This document shows positions 35,588 to 45,356 of a DNA stretch of 64,000 nt, one piece after another. The stretch spans positions 186,001 to 250,000 of the forward strand of contig JADJXP010000002.1 in the NCBI GenBank assembly GCA_016715795.1. Reading direction: 5' to 3'. The position numbers and the translations under genes were made by a program. Position 1 is the first letter of the stretch. Each line of letters begins with the position of its first letter. The notes below the pieces were generated by a model that searched no databases, was not told the origin of the DNA, and was given only the letters and a program-made list of their open reading frames with translations. Origin of the DNA: Chloracidobacterium sp. (GTDB lineage: Bacteria; Acidobacteriota; Blastocatellia; Pyrinomonadales; Pyrinomonadaceae).

Positions 35588-36154
35588 TCACAACTCAATC
35601 GACCTCTTAAACACCTGCATCAACTTCGCCGCTGTCGCGAGCCTCTGGCCGGTCGTCTCGACATCTGCCTTGGTCATCCGCGTGCGCCCTTTGCCGTCCT
35701 GTTCGATGCGAATGGCCTTGCCTGCGGCGAACCATGCTTTTATTTCCGGACGGCCCATGTCATCGGTGTAGGAATAGTAAATCAGCGCTCCCGCGTCGCT
35801 GAACAGAAATTCCTCGCGAGTGGTGATCGCCGACACTTTGCGTTCGCCCACGACAAAAACGAGATGATCAGGATACAACCGCTTCTCATCGTTCTCGACC
35901 TGCTTATAAAAGAACTTATACACCGGACGGTAGATGCCCACGGCCCGCCACTGATGGCTGCGGGCGTTGATGTCGAGCGTATTCATCACAAGCTCGCCAA
36001 ACTCGCCCTGATCATCGTCCGTCTCGCACAGCCGCGCCTTTTCGGCGATATCTTTGTAACGCCTATCGATCGCGTTGACGGCCTTGTCGGTGGTTTGGGC
36101 GAATGCGGCGAAACCGGTGAACACGAATAATCCAATGCAGAGTGCTGTTTTCAT
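35588..36154 (-). CDS. Secreted hypothetical protein
   Basis: A 188-residue protein with signal peptide (MKTALCIGLFVFTGFAAFAQ). The mature part contains INAIDRRYKDIAEKARLCET, YRPVYKFFYKQVENDEKRL and a beta-rich end with DAGALIYYSYTDDMGRPEIK. I do not recognise the family. It is next to the PD40 protein and may be cotranscribed across a family B repeat. Confidence 0.65.
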   Translation of the reverse strand: MKTALCIGLFVFTGFAAFAQTTDKAVNAIDRRYKDIAEKARLCETDDDQGEFGELVMNTLDINARSHQWRAVGIYRPVYKFFYKQVENDEKRLYPDHLVFVVGERKVSAITTREEFLFSDAGALIYYSYTDDMGRPEIKAWFAAGKAIRIEQDGKGRTRMTKADVETTGQRLATAAKLMQVFKRSIEL

Positions 36155-36191
36155 ATCCCTTAAGAACGAGGACGCCGGTCTATCTTGCTCC

Positions 36192-36316
36192 TATGAATTG
36201 CCTCCACCTTCAGGTGGAGGTTTCGATCTGTCTTGGATCCCGGCTTTAGCCGAAACTTGGGCTAAAGCCCGAGATAAGTTGCCATATGACCTCCAGCTAA
36301 AGCTGGAGGCAATTCA
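36192..36316. repeat. Composite palindromic repeat, family B, copy 2
   Basis: gaattgcctccaccttcaggtgg, ggctttagccgaaacttggg / gctaaagcccg and acctccagctaaagctggagg with a final ggcaattcat. It ends at the PD40 gene stop. Confidence 0.85.
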
Positions 36317-37360
36317 TCATTCCACCCAATCCGCGATGAATACATTCGTATCGCCCGTCTTTGCGGCGTTGCGGTTTGATGCAAAGACGAATTTTTTGCC
36401 GTCAGGCGAGAACATCGGAAAACCGTCAAAGGTCTCGTTGTATGTGATGCGTTCGAGGCCGGTGCCGTCGAGGTTTATCATCGCAATGTCAAAGTTTCGC
36501 TTGCGCGGGTCGGTCGCGAAATAGTTTGTGCAAAAAATGATCCGCTTGCCGTCGGGCGTGTAGAACGGTGCAAACGACGCGACGCCCAGGTTTGTCACCT
36601 GCCGCTTGTTCTTGCCGTCGGCGTCCATCACCCAGATCTCGAACGTCAGCGGGACGATCAGGTGTTCCTTCAGGTATTGCCTGTCGCGCTCGATCAGCTT
36701 CGGGTCGGTCGGGTGCGAGCCGCGATACACGATACTCGAGCCGTCCGGCGAAAAGAATGCGCCGCCGTCGTAGCCCGGCTCGTGGGTCAGGCGACGGACG
36801 TTCTTGCCGTTAGCATCCATCGAATACAACTCAAGGTCGCCGTCGCGTTCCGACGTAAAGACTATCTTTTTGCCGTCCGGGCTTACTGTGGCCTCTGCGT
36901 CGTAGCCGGGCGTTTTTGTGAGCTTCTTGATCTTGCTGCCGTCGGGCTTTGCGGTGTAGATGTCGTAATCGGGATACACGGCCCAGACGTAACCCTTTGA
37001 AAAGTCTGGGTTTGGCGGGCATTCCTTGCCGCCGCCCTGCGTCGATGCATAGAGCACGCGCTTGTCGCGCTTCATATAAAAAGCGCACGTCGTGCGGCCC
37101 TCGCCATTCGACACCTGCCGAACATTAGAGCCGTCGATGTTCATCGTATAGATGCGGTCACATTCGTGTCCGTCGCGCTTGGATTGAAAGCTCAGCTTTT
37201 TGCCGTCAAACGAGAAATAAGCCTCAGCGTTCTCGCCGCCGAATGTAAGCTGCCTGATGTTGTTAAGATGTCGCTCGCCCTTTACCTCGAGCGGCGACGT
37301 CTGGGCTGAATTTGGTAACGCAATAGTCAAAATAAACAAAAAGGAATACAGCTTTGTCAT
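36317..37360 (-). CDS. TolB-like PD40 beta-propeller protein, secreted
   Basis: A 347-residue protein with signal peptide (LYSFLFILTIALPNSAQ) and repeated PD40 units: AEAYFSFDGKKLSFQSKRDG, EATVSPDGKKIVFTSERDGD, GGAFFSPDGSSIVYRGSHP, FAPFYTPDGKRIIFCTNYF and GFPMFSPDGKKFVFASNRN. Such propellers are periplasmic scaffolds. In Tol-Pal systems TolB binds Pal, but no Tol-Pal genes are nearby, so this is a stand-alone relative of unknown partner. Confidence 0.88.
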   Translation of the reverse strand: MTKLYSFLFILTIALPNSAQTSPLEVKGERHLNNIRQLTFGGENAEAYFSFDGKKLSFQSKRDGHECDRIYTMNIDGSNVRQVSNGEGRTTCAFYMKRDKRVLYASTQGGGKECPPNPDFSKGYVWAVYPDYDIYTAKPDGSKIKKLTKTPGYDAEATVSPDGKKIVFTSERDGDLELYSMDANGKNVRRLTHEPGYDGGAFFSPDGSSIVYRGSHPTDPKLIERDRQYLKEHLIVPLTFEIWVMDADGKNKRQVTNLGVASFAPFYTPDGKRIIFCTNYFATDPRKRNFDIAMINLDGTGLERITYNETFDGFPMFSPDGKKFVFASNRNAAKTGDTNVFIADWVE

Positions 37361-37407
37361 ATATTCGATTATATTATTTACCGCGCGTTTGGCGCATCCG
37401 AACCAAG

Positions 37408-37495
37408 GTCAATTACGAATTATCAATTACGAATTACGAATTTGTATTTGATACGCTGAATTCGTAATTCGTAATTGTTAATTCGTAATTCGCGT
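37408..37495. repeat. A/T-rich repeat, taattcgtaattcg type
   Basis: Tandem and inverted ttacgaattatcaattacgaa and ttcgtaattcgtaattg units immediately before the desaturase start. Related tracts are at 51098-51135 and 60684-60716. Confidence 0.8.
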
Positions 37496-37497
37496 TC

Positions 37498-38418
37498 ATG
37501 GCATTTGATTCGAACAAGGATGTCCTTGAGTGGTATGAGCGGCAGGAGCGGGCTCTGACGCCGGAGTTTATCTCGTCGATACCGTGGGGCAAGGTGCGGG
37601 ACACGCCTTTTGATGAGCGGTTCGTGCCGGTGCTCTTTTACATGCGCGACGTCGAGACGCTGACCGATATGTATCACCGTGAGCTGCGGCGAACGCCGAC
37701 AGGCAGGGACCCGCACATCTCGAAATTCATGGAACGCTGGGGCGTCGAAGAGATCACCCACGGCGAGATGATGGATCGTTTCCTCAACGAGCTCGGTTAC
37801 GAATCGGACAAAGATTGGCAGGAGCAGGTGCGGCGAAACGTGACAAATGCATATCGGACGAACGCCTTTATGCTCACCACGCTGACAAACCTAATCGGCA
37901 AACGGTTTACGGCCACGCACATGACCTTTGGCGCGATCCATGAAATGGAGGCCGCGCAGGGCTATCGCAGATTAAAGGCGTTGACCGATCATCCGGTGCT
38001 AAACCCGATCCTCGACGCCATTATCAAAGAGGAATCGGCTCACAACCAGTTCTACTGGTCCGTCGCCAAGCTCGAACTCAGCCGAAACAAGGCCGCCCGC
38101 CGCATCGCGCGTTTTGTCGCGAACCATTTCTGGGCGCCCGTCGGCCAGGGCTCGCTCGCCAAACAACGCACGCAATACCTCGTCCAAACGCTCTTCTCAA
38201 AGGGCGACGGCCTCGATACCATCGACACCAAGGTAACCCAACGCGTGCGCCAGCTCCCAGGCTTTGCCGACATCACAAAGATCACCGACACCATCGGCCA
38301 CATGGCCGCCACGTCAAACGTCCCCTTCGAGGCGGCGCCCTTGACCAAAAAAGTGAATCCGCAACGCGAATGCGTGGTATCATGCGCGTATGAACTATCG
38401 AGATATCATCACTATTGA
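37498..38418 (+). CDS. Acyl-ACP desaturase-like diiron protein
   Basis: A 306-residue helical protein of the FA_desaturase_2/ferritin-like group. ERWGVEEITHGEMM and IKEESAHNQFYWSVA each hold ExxH iron ligands, with other Glu ligands in TFGAIHEMEAAQGY. Relatives insert a double bond into acyl chains carried by ACP. Its C-terminus (SCAYELSRYHHY) overlaps the start of the DUF433 gene by 29 bp, so the end may have been extended by gene fusion or insertion. Substrate chain and position unknown. Confidence 0.85.
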   Translation: MAFDSNKDVLEWYERQERALTPEFISSIPWGKVRDTPFDERFVPVLFYMRDVETLTDMYHRELRRTPTGRDPHISKFMERWGVEEITHGEMMDRFLNELGYESDKDWQEQVRRNVTNAYRTNAFMLTTLTNLIGKRFTATHMTFGAIHEMEAAQGYRRLKALTDHPVLNPILDAIIKEESAHNQFYWSVAKLELSRNKAARRIARFVANHFWAPVGQGSLAKQRTQYLVQTLFSKGDGLDTIDTKVTQRVRQLPGFADITKITDTIGHMAATSNVPFEAAPLTKKVNPQRECVVSCAYELSRYHHY

Positions 38419-38614
38419 GCCTGGTAAGCGTGGCGGCAAACCATGTATTCGCGGGATGCGCATCACCGTTTACGATGTCCTCGATTATCTTGCATCCGGG
38501 ATGACTCACGATGAGATCCTCGCTGATTTTCCTTATCTAACCAACGATGATATTCTCGCGTGCCTTGCCTACGCCGCAGACCGTGAGAAACAGCAGATAC
38601 TTGTGGCGGCATGA
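38390..38614 (+). CDS. DUF433 antitoxin
   Basis: A 74-residue DUF433 protein: IITIEPGKRGGKPCIRGMRI and TVYDVLDYLASGMTHDEIL are the classic first half, LADFPYLTNDDILACLAYAA the second. DUF433 proteins are HTH-like antitoxins of DUF5615/PIN-like toxins. ATGA overlap with the toxin gene. Confidence 0.9.
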   Translation: MNYRDIITIEPGKRGGKPCIRGMRITVYDVLDYLASGMTHDEILADFPYLTNDDILACLAYAADREKQQILVAA

Positions 38615-38943
38615 AGCTGCTTTTCGACCATAATCTTTCTCCCAGACTCATCAGACAGTTACACGACCTTTTTCCAGGTTCGGCTCACGTTTTCGAACTC
38701 GATATGGACCGAACGAGCGATCGTGAGGTTAGATCATTTGCGGCAAATGAAGGTTTTGCGGTTGTCACAAAGGATGCGGACTATGGCGAGCTGCACGCTC
38801 TTCTCGGCGGGCCTCCGAAAGTCATTTGGATAAGGCGTGGAAATTGCTCTACCGACACTGTCGAATGGGTATTGAGAAACCATTTTGAAGATATTTGTTC
38901 TTTTGAGGACGACCCCGAGCGGGGCGTTCTGACGCTCTTCTGA
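38611..38943 (+). CDS. DUF5615 PIN-like toxin
   Basis: A 110-residue protein: KLLFDHNLSPRLIRQLHDLF, the conserved Asp-rich opening, followed by VVTKDADYGELHALLGGPPK and VIWIRRGNCSTDTVEWVLR. DUF5615 proteins are compact PIN-like nucleases paired with DUF433 antitoxins, exactly as here with a 4-bp overlap. Confidence 0.9.
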   Translation: MKLLFDHNLSPRLIRQLHDLFPGSAHVFELDMDRTSDREVRSFAANEGFAVVTKDADYGELHALLGGPPKVIWIRRGNCSTDTVEWVLRNHFEDICSFEDDPERGVLTLF

Positions 38944-38944
38944 T

Positions 38945-39904
38945 CTACAAGCTCCGGTAATACTCAACCTCCCCACTCATCTCCACGCCGACCTTGCCTC
39001 CTGATGCAGCGTAGTCGAGGTGTGCGATCGATTCTGAGATGGCCAGAAACCTGTGAACGTCGTGGCTGAAGGAATCAGGGAACAAACGCTTTGCGACGTC
39101 GAAGGCGGTGACGCCGTCTTTTGTCACTAATGAGATGACGCGGGCCTGGCGGTCGTCGATGGCGCGGACGTAGCGGTGGAATATCTCTTCAAAATCCGTC
39201 ACCGGTTCACCGTGGCCGCCGTAAACAAGCGTCGGCGATCGCGACCGCAGCCGCGCGAGACTCACGAGATACTCGGCGAGCGACCTGAAACGCCGGGCCG
39301 GATCCGTCGGGTCGGGCGACAGTATCGGATTCGGCGTGATGCGTTTTAGCACGCAATCGCCGCAGATGAGCGTTCGGTCGGCTTCGCGGACGAATGAGCA
39401 CGAGCCGGGCGTGTGGCCCGGCGTGTGAAGCACGCGCAGCGAGCCTGAATCGAATTCGATCTCCATTTCATCCGCCAGCGGCCGAAATTCGCCCGCGCGA
39501 AGCGAATCGGTCAGCAAACTGATCTCCTCATACAACGCCTGCATCTCGTCAAAAACGGTGTCCGGAACGCCGGACCGGTTCATCAACGCTCGATGTTCCT
39601 CGCGTGCCAACCGGCCAAAGAGATGGCCCGTTTCCCAGTCATGCACGAAAATTTCGGCGTCCTTTGCCTCATCGCGAACCTGTTTGGCGAGCCCGCAGTG
39701 ATCCTCGTGGGCATGCGTCAGCAGTATGCGGCGGACGTCGCTGAACTTGACGCCATTCTCGCCGAGTCTCCGCCGCAGCACGTCCGCCGCCTCCTGCGTT
39801 TTCGGCCCTACGTCGATCAGCGTCAGCGGATCTTCTTTGATGAGATAAACATTTACGTCGCCGACATAGAACGGCGTCGGAATGGCCAGAGGGATGATCT
39901 TCAT
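38945..39904 (-). CDS. MBL-fold hydrolase, LACTB2-like with C-terminal helical domain
   Basis: About 319 residues. Metal sites: LLTHAHEDHCGLAKQV (HxHxDH), HTPGHTPGSCSFV (His), LICGDCVLKRITPNPI (Asp), and TLVYGGHGEPV (His). The C-terminal winged-helix-like tail (VTKDGVTAFDVAKRLFPDS) resembles LACTB2 family members, which can cleave single-stranded RNA or hydrolyse thioesters. Start ATG 39904 (MKIIPLAIPTPF) is chosen because upstream residues are not conserved. Confidence 0.82.
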   Translation of the reverse strand: MKIIPLAIPTPFYVGDVNVYLIKEDPLTLIDVGPKTQEAADVLRRRLGENGVKFSDVRRILLTHAHEDHCGLAKQVRDEAKDAEIFVHDWETGHLFGRLAREEHRALMNRSGVPDTVFDEMQALYEEISLLTDSLRAGEFRPLADEMEIEFDSGSLRVLHTPGHTPGSCSFVREADRTLICGDCVLKRITPNPILSPDPTDPARRFRSLAEYLVSLARLRSRSPTLVYGGHGEPVTDFEEIFHRYVRAIDDRQARVISLVTKDGVTAFDVAKRLFPDSFSHDVHRFLAISESIAHLDYAASGGKVGVEMSGEVEYYRSL

Positions 39905-40191
39905 TAACAAGATATTAGCCACGAATTGGATTAATTACACTAATCAGCGAGGATATTTGTGCAATTCATTCAATTTCCGGCAAAACCCTCGTGTTTTTGC
40001 TTGCCTAAAACACCTTTTTGGGTTACAAATTTCAACAGTAATCAGTTCCGAAAAAATATCTGCCGGACATAGTCCTTAGGTTGTTTGACACGATACCGGG
40101 AAACCGCCTCGACCAGGCGCCCGCAACGTGTCCGAAATACACCGCGAGAGTTCCTTATCCGGCGACCATACTGCAGGTAAAGGAGACAATA
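39905..40191. promoter_or_regulatory. Long 5' region of the TonB receptor gene
   Basis: About 290 bases without a gene. An A/T-rich part (39905-40080) probably contains the divergent promoters. AAAGGAGA at 40180-40187 is the ribosome site for ATG 40192. The reading frame is open back to 40081, but those codons lack signal-peptide character. Confidence 0.5.
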
Positions 40192-43100
40192 ATGAGAGTA
40201 TTCACGTCTGAGCTTACGCGCGTGGCTGCAAAGATGGCGATGTGCCTCGCGGCGGCCCTGGTGTTCAGCATTCCTGCCCTTTCACAGGCGCAGGCAAATT
40301 CGGCCGATCTTGCGGGAACGGTCACGGACCCGACCGGCGCTGTCGTGTCTGGTGCTACCGTCACGGCCCGGCTCAAAGGTGCCGGCGTCAGCCGAACGGT
40401 TTCCACCGACGGGCAGGGCAGCTACACCATGATTGGCCTGCCGCCCGGCGAATATGAGGTCACGGCCGAGGCCGCGACGTTCAAAAAGAGCGTCATCTCA
40501 GGCATCAGGCTCACCGTCGGCCAGAGCGCCGAACTGACCATCAAGCTCGAGCTGGGCGAGGCATCAGCGACCGTTAACGTCTCGGGCGACGACGTTCAGC
40601 TCATCGAGCCGACCAAGACGAATATCTCCAATACCATCGATCAGGCCCGCATCAACAATCTGCCGATCAATGAGCGAAGCGCGACGGGCTTTGCCCTGAC
40701 GATCTCGACCGTCGGCCGCGACAATGGCCGTCCGATCGGCCCGGCACCGACGTCGGGACTCAATATCGGCGGCCAGCGCGGGCGCTCGACACTTGTGCAG
40801 GTTGACGGTGCTGACTTTACGGATAATTCGATCAACGCCGCCCGCTCGACCGTCTCGCAGGAGGCCGTTCAGGAGTATCAGGTCACTACGAACAGCTACA
40901 TGCCCGAGTTTGGCCGTGCGACCGGCGGCATCGTCAATGTCGTCACACGCCGCGGAACAGACGATTTTCACGGCAGCGTCTTTGGCTTTTTCCGGCACAA
41001 GTCCATCCAGGCCAAGAACGCTCTGGCCCCGATCATTGACGGCGATCCCAGCATTAAGCCGCCCTACAAGCGCGGCCAGTACGGCTGGACGTTTGGCGGC
41101 CCGCTAAAGCGAGGCAAGACGTTCTTCTTTATGTCATGGGAGCAGCGCAAGCGTCGTGAATCCGGCTTCTTTACCGGCGACATCTTTGGCCGCGACGCCA
41201 GCGGCGCGGCCACGGGCAGCGTCACGCTCGGCCCGATACCGGGCTTTATGCCGATCGCGCAGACATTTACTAACCTTACGCCCGCACAGATCGCCTATAT
41301 CCAGGCGGCCGTCGGCAGCGGCAACGCCGGCCAGGTCGGCCGCGGGCTCGTTTACGCGCATCTCGCGTCCGCCGGCGGCCAGACGGCCCTCAACGGAGCG
41401 AGCACGCTGACAAATTTTGTTCCCGGCATCGGCATTCCGCTCGGCTCGGTCGTTGGGCCGCGGTTCATCCTTTCGGGTGCTCCGGTGCCGCTCACCACCG
41501 ATTCTGAGGGCCGGCTTATCGCATTTCGCCCGCTCAGCGGCCTTGCTCGCGTCTTCCCGATCTCGGAGGACTCGACCTATTCGTCGCTGAGGGTCGATCA
41601 CGCATTCAACTCGGCCAATCAGCTCTCGGTCCGCCTCGGCTACAATCCGATCGATATCACCGGCGTTCAGGATGAATCTCAGAACCAGACCGTCGGCCAG
41701 AATGATTTTTCGCGGACCGGTATTACTGCGGTCGAGGACATCTCGGTCGGCACCTCGCTGACCAGCGTCTTGTCAAACAACATCCTCAATGAGGCGTTCT
41801 ACAATTACGGCCGCCGTCAGGCGTCGTTCCAGTCGGCCGTTCCGAGCGTTGCTCATCAGATATCGGGCACGGCGTTCATGGGGTCAAATCCGTTCTCGCC
41901 TGTGTTCAGGACCGAGACGCGGCATCAGATCCGCGACAATATGACGATCGTCAAGGGCTCGCACACGTTCAAGTTCGGCGGCGATATTAACTGGATCAGC
42001 GGCAACGCGAAATTTGAACTCAACTTCCCGGCGCTCTTTAACTTTGGCGCGCAGGCGGGCGGAGGCCTCGTTTCGGTCCCAAACAATCCGGGAGCGCCGC
42101 CGAGCCCGGCTAATCCGGCGATAGCCTGCGACAATGCGGCTCTCGCCCAGCGGTGCCCTGCACTGACGGCCGTTCAGGCATACGGCCTCGGATTTCCGGC
42201 GGCGTTCATTCAGGGCTTTGGCGACCCGAACAGCGAGCTCGCCAATAAGCCCGTCGCATTTTTTGCCCAGGACACTTGGAAGATCGCGCGGCGCTTTACG
42301 ATCAACTACGGCTTCCGCTACGACTACGAGTTTACCAACCAGTATTCACCCGTTCCATTTACCGACCCGCTCACAGGCATCACGCTCTCGGCCGCCGACA
42401 TCCAGACGGCGCAGGACGCGCTTGGCGTAACGCAGGGCTTCCCGCGTGACAAGAACAACTGGGCGCCGCGCGTCGGATTTGCATGGGACGTCACGGGCAA
42501 GGGTTCTACGGTGATCCGCGGGGCGATCGGGCGGTTCTTTGACCATCCGCTGCTCGTGGTCGCCTTTAACTCGAACATTGCCGACGGCTCGCAGCAGCAG
42601 CAGGCGACGCTCCTGCCCATCGGCGGGCCATCGCCGACGGGCCTGTTTAATGCGTTTCAGGTATTCCACGGCACGGTCTGCAACCGCGGAACGGCCACCA
42701 GCCCGTATTGTGCCGCCGCCCTCGCGGCCGCGCCGCCGGGCACGCGAACGCCCGCAATTGCTCAGTCGGCCAACTACCTCTTTGGACAGCAGCGTTTTGA
42801 TCCGTCAACCTTTACAGGCTTTGGGCCGATCCTGCCGTTTACGCTCCATGTGGCAAAGGATTTCCAGTATCCCGACGCGCTGCAGGGCAACATCACCTTT
42901 GAGCAGGCGCTCGGGCGCAACACGCTGCTCACCGCAAGCTACATCAGGGTCAACGTCAAGCACCTCGCACATCCCGGCGACGCGAATCAGGTCGATCAGG
43001 CGGCGCTGGTCGAGAATTTCCGCCGCTTCTTTGGCGGCCCGCCGCCGAGCCTGTCGGCCGCGGCATTTGGCATCAGCATCCCGTCGTCGGCGGCCGATCC

Positions 43101-44109
43101 GCGTGTAGTTGCATGCCCGCCGGGCGTTCCTGCTCCGCTGTGCTTTACCAACCTTGCTGCGACATGGGCGGCGATCGTTCCGGGCTTTATCGCCGCACCG
43201 GTCGCTAACCTCAACAGCCGCGTCGTCAGCCCCATCGCGGCGGACTATTTCCGCCAGCTTGGGCCTAACTACTTCTTTGTCAAGGCCCTTACGGGGCTGA
43301 ACAAGGCCCAGTTCGACCCGCTGCTCGCGGGCACGCTCCGCAGCGTTGGGCCGATCAATCCGTACGGCTCGGTGAACGCTCAGACCTCGGACGGCAAGTC
43401 GGACTACAAGGCACTGAACCTCGAATTGAAGAAGCGGTTCTCAAACAGCATGCAGTTCCTCGCCTCCTACACGTGGTCGCACTCGGTCGATGATTCGTCC
43501 GACCTGCAGACGCTGCTGCTGCCGCAGGACCTTCGCGATATGGGCGGCGAGCGTTCGGATTCGCTCTTTGACCAGCGTCATCGCTTTGTGTTCAGCGGCT
43601 TTATGTCCACGCCCGAATCATGGCGTTCAAAGGGCGGATTCAAGAGCTTCCTGCACGGATTCACCTTTGCACCGATCGTCGAATACGGCTCGGGCCGCCC
43701 GTTCAATATCCTCGCCGTCGGCGATGCGAATGGCGACTTTAATTCGTCAAACGAGCGTCCCAGCGTCCGCTCTGACGGCACGCTTTGCCAGACGGGCGTC
43801 GATCCCAACTGCTTTACGGGCGTCTTTCCGACCACGCCAAACCTGCCTCGCAACATGGGCATCACGCACGACTACCTGTCGTTCGATGCCCGCCTGACAA
43901 AGCGGATCAAGTTTGGCGAGCGCGTCTCGCTCGATCTGATCGCCGAGGGCTTCAATCTCCTCAATCGTTTTAACGAGGCGTCGGCCAACCCGTTCTATCA
44001 AGTCGTCAATGCCTTTGACAAGCGGGCAGGAAACGGTAAATACTATAGCCAGCCGCAGGCCGCTTTTGATCCGAGACAGTTTCAGTTCGGCGTCAAGGTC
44101 GGTTTCTAG
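40192..44109 (+). CDS. Oar-like TonB-dependent receptor with carboxypeptidase-regulatory domain
   Basis: A 1305-residue outer-membrane protein. Signal peptide (MAMCLAAALVFSIPALSQAQ), then a CarboxypepD-reg-like domain (LAGTVTDPTGAVVSGATVTA), a plug domain (INNLPINERSATGFAL and TRRGTDDFHGSVFGFFRHKS), and a 22-stranded barrel ending in FQFGVKVGF, with terminal Phe as required for Bam insertion. Acidobacteria carry many of these for uptake of glycans or peptides. The ligand cannot be read from the sequence, and no adjacent SusD-like partner is present. A terminator follows. Confidence 0.92.
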   Translation: MRVFTSELTRVAAKMAMCLAAALVFSIPALSQAQANSADLAGTVTDPTGAVVSGATVTARLKGAGVSRTVSTDGQGSYTMIGLPPGEYEVTAEAATFKKSVISGIRLTVGQSAELTIKLELGEASATVNVSGDDVQLIEPTKTNISNTIDQARINNLPINERSATGFALTISTVGRDNGRPIGPAPTSGLNIGGQRGRSTLVQVDGADFTDNSINAARSTVSQEAVQEYQVTTNSYMPEFGRATGGIVNVVTRRGTDDFHGSVFGFFRHKSIQAKNALAPIIDGDPSIKPPYKRGQYGWTFGGPLKRGKTFFFMSWEQRKRRESGFFTGDIFGRDASGAATGSVTLGPIPGFMPIAQTFTNLTPAQIAYIQAAVGSGNAGQVGRGLVYAHLASAGGQTALNGASTLTNFVPGIGIPLGSVVGPRFILSGAPVPLTTDSEGRLIAFRPLSGLARVFPISEDSTYSSLRVDHAFNSANQLSVRLGYNPIDITGVQDESQNQTVGQNDFSRTGITAVEDISVGTSLTSVLSNNILNEAFYNYGRRQASFQSAVPSVAHQISGTAFMGSNPFSPVFRTETRHQIRDNMTIVKGSHTFKFGGDINWISGNAKFELNFPALFNFGAQAGGGLVSVPNNPGAPPSPANPAIACDNAALAQRCPALTAVQAYGLGFPAAFIQGFGDPNSELANKPVAFFAQDTWKIARRFTINYGFRYDYEFTNQYSPVPFTDPLTGITLSAADIQTAQDALGVTQGFPRDKNNWAPRVGFAWDVTGKGSTVIRGAIGRFFDHPLLVVAFNSNIADGSQQQQATLLPIGGPSPTGLFNAFQVFHGTVCNRGTATSPYCAAALAAAPPGTRTPAIAQSANYLFGQQRFDPSTFTGFGPILPFTLHVAKDFQYPDALQGNITFEQALGRNTLLTASYIRVNVKHLAHPGDANQVDQAALVENFRRFFGGPPPSLSAAAFGISIPSSAADPRVVACPPGVPAPLCFTNLAATWAAIVPGFIAAPVANLNSRVVSPIAADYFRQLGPNYFFVKALTGLNKAQFDPLLAGTLRSVGPINPYGSVNAQTSDGKSDYKALNLELKKRFSNSMQFLASYTWSHSVDDSSDLQTLLLPQDLRDMGGERSDSLFDQRHRFVFSGFMSTPESWRSKGGFKSFLHGFTFAPIVEYGSGRPFNILAVGDANGDFNSSNERPSVRSDGTLCQTGVDPNCFTGVFPTTPNLPRNMGITHDYLSFDARLTKRIKFGERVSLDLIAEGFNLLNRFNEASANPFYQVVNAFDKRAGNGKYYSQPQAAFDPRQFQFGVKVGF

Positions 44110-44137
44110 TCGGCACATTTCTCTCCACTCTGATCCA

Positions 44138-44170
44138 CCGGGCGGCCGCAATGCCGCCCGGCCTTTCTTT
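44138..44170 (+). terminator. Rho-independent terminator of TonB receptor gene
   Basis: CCGGGCGGC (44138-44146) pairs with GCCGCCCGG (44153-44161), loop cgcaat, followed by cctttctttc. Confidence 0.8.
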
Positions 44171-44180
44171 CATATCTTCT

Positions 44181-44306
44181 ATTGCCGTTGCCTTCAGGCA
44201 ACGGTCCGAATCGAACTAGGACACCGGGCTTTAGCCCAACCGCGCGTTTGGGCTAAAGCCCAATTTGTCTGGCCAAGGCAACCGTTCGCTAAAGCGGACG
44301 GCAATT
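44181..44306. repeat. Composite palindromic repeat, family B, copy 3
   Basis: ttgccgttgccttcaggcaacgg, cgggctttagcccaaccgcg / cgtttgggctaaagccca, and aaccgttcgctaaagcggacgg, ending ggcaattga. Confidence 0.85.
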
Positions 44307-44321
44307 GATATACCTGATGTA

Positions 44322-45260
44322 ATGTCCCTTGGCGACGCAATCAAACGCACCGCCCGCGATATCGGCTTTGACGCCGTCGGTATTGTTGCGGCCGCGTCGC
44401 TCGATACTGAGGGCGATCACCTGCGCGGCTGGCTCGGCCGCGAATTTCACGGCACGATGGCTTGGATGGAGCGCGAACCTGAAAAACGCACCGATCCGCG
44501 TCGGCTGATGCCCGAGGCCAGATCGATCGTCGTCGTCCTCCACAACTACTTCACGCCGCATAAGCACGCCGACGCGGGTAAGATATCTCGCTACGCCTGG
44601 GGCGACGATTACCACGATGTCCTTCGTGAAAAACTCAACCAACTGCTCGAATGGATAACGACAAAGCGGCCCGAAGCGAACGGCAAAATATGCGTCGATA
44701 CCGCTCCATTCATGGACAAAGCCTGGGCCGTGCGTGCAGGCTTGGGCTGGCTCGGCAAGCACAGCAATCTCATCACCACGACGCACGGCTCGTGGCTCTT
44801 TATCGGCTCACTCCTGCTCGATATCGAACTCGACTACGACACGGAACACGTTGACGATCACTGCGGCACCTGCACCGCCTGCATCGACGCCTGCCCGACC
44901 GGTGCTATTGTCGAGCCATACGTAGTCGATTCGAACAAATGTATTTCCTACGCGACCATCGAACTCCGCGACGAACGCCTGCCCATCGACACCGCCGGCT
45001 GGCTTTACGGTTGCGACATCTGCCAGGACGTCTGCCCTTGGAACCGATTTGAACAACCAACAGCCGAACCTCGCTTTTTGCCTCGCCACGGCGAGACGTC
45101 ACTGTCACCCGAAACCGTTCTTTCGCTCGAACACGACGAGTATGTAAATCGCTTCCGCCACTCCGCCATCAAACGGGCCAAACTATCCGGCCTAAAACGC
45201 AACGCCGCCGCGTTGAATGAAAAAGAGCCCGTGCTGAATCGCGAACCCAAGCGTGCGTAG
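44322..45260 (+). CDS. queG: Epoxyqueuosine reductase QueG
   Basis: About 312 residues. QueG does the last step of queuosine tRNA modification, using cobalamin and two 4Fe-4S clusters. Clusters are ligated by CGTCTACIDACP and CDICQDVCPWN; the cobalamin/substrate half has HNYFTPHKHADAGKISRYAW and WAVRAGLGWLGKHSNLITT. ATG 44322 (MSLGDAIKRTARD) starts the conserved domain. The last residues (NREPKRA) and stop lie in a family A palindrome, so the C-terminus was set by the repeat. Confidence 0.93.
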   Translation: MSLGDAIKRTARDIGFDAVGIVAAASLDTEGDHLRGWLGREFHGTMAWMEREPEKRTDPRRLMPEARSIVVVLHNYFTPHKHADAGKISRYAWGDDYHDVLREKLNQLLEWITTKRPEANGKICVDTAPFMDKAWAVRAGLGWLGKHSNLITTTHGSWLFIGSLLLDIELDYDTEHVDDHCGTCTACIDACPTGAIVEPYVVDSNKCISYATIELRDERLPIDTAGWLYGCDICQDVCPWNRFEQPTAEPRFLPRHGETSLSPETVLSLEHDEYVNRFRHSAIKRAKLSGLKRNAAALNEKEPVLNREPKRA

Positions 45261-45356
45261 CACGCGACAATTACGATAGCTACAGGTGAAGCGAAGCGAA
45301 ACCTGTAGAAAGAGAAACCAACGTCATCGAGCGTGTGAAACACGCGTAACAATCGG
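45250..45356. repeat. Family A palindrome, left flank of the transposase
   Basis: gcgtgcgtagcacgcgac, gatagctacaggtgaagcga / aacctgtag and gagcgtgtgaaacacgcgt. It is the inverse of the right flank at 45805-45914 and contains the queG stop. Confidence 0.9.
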
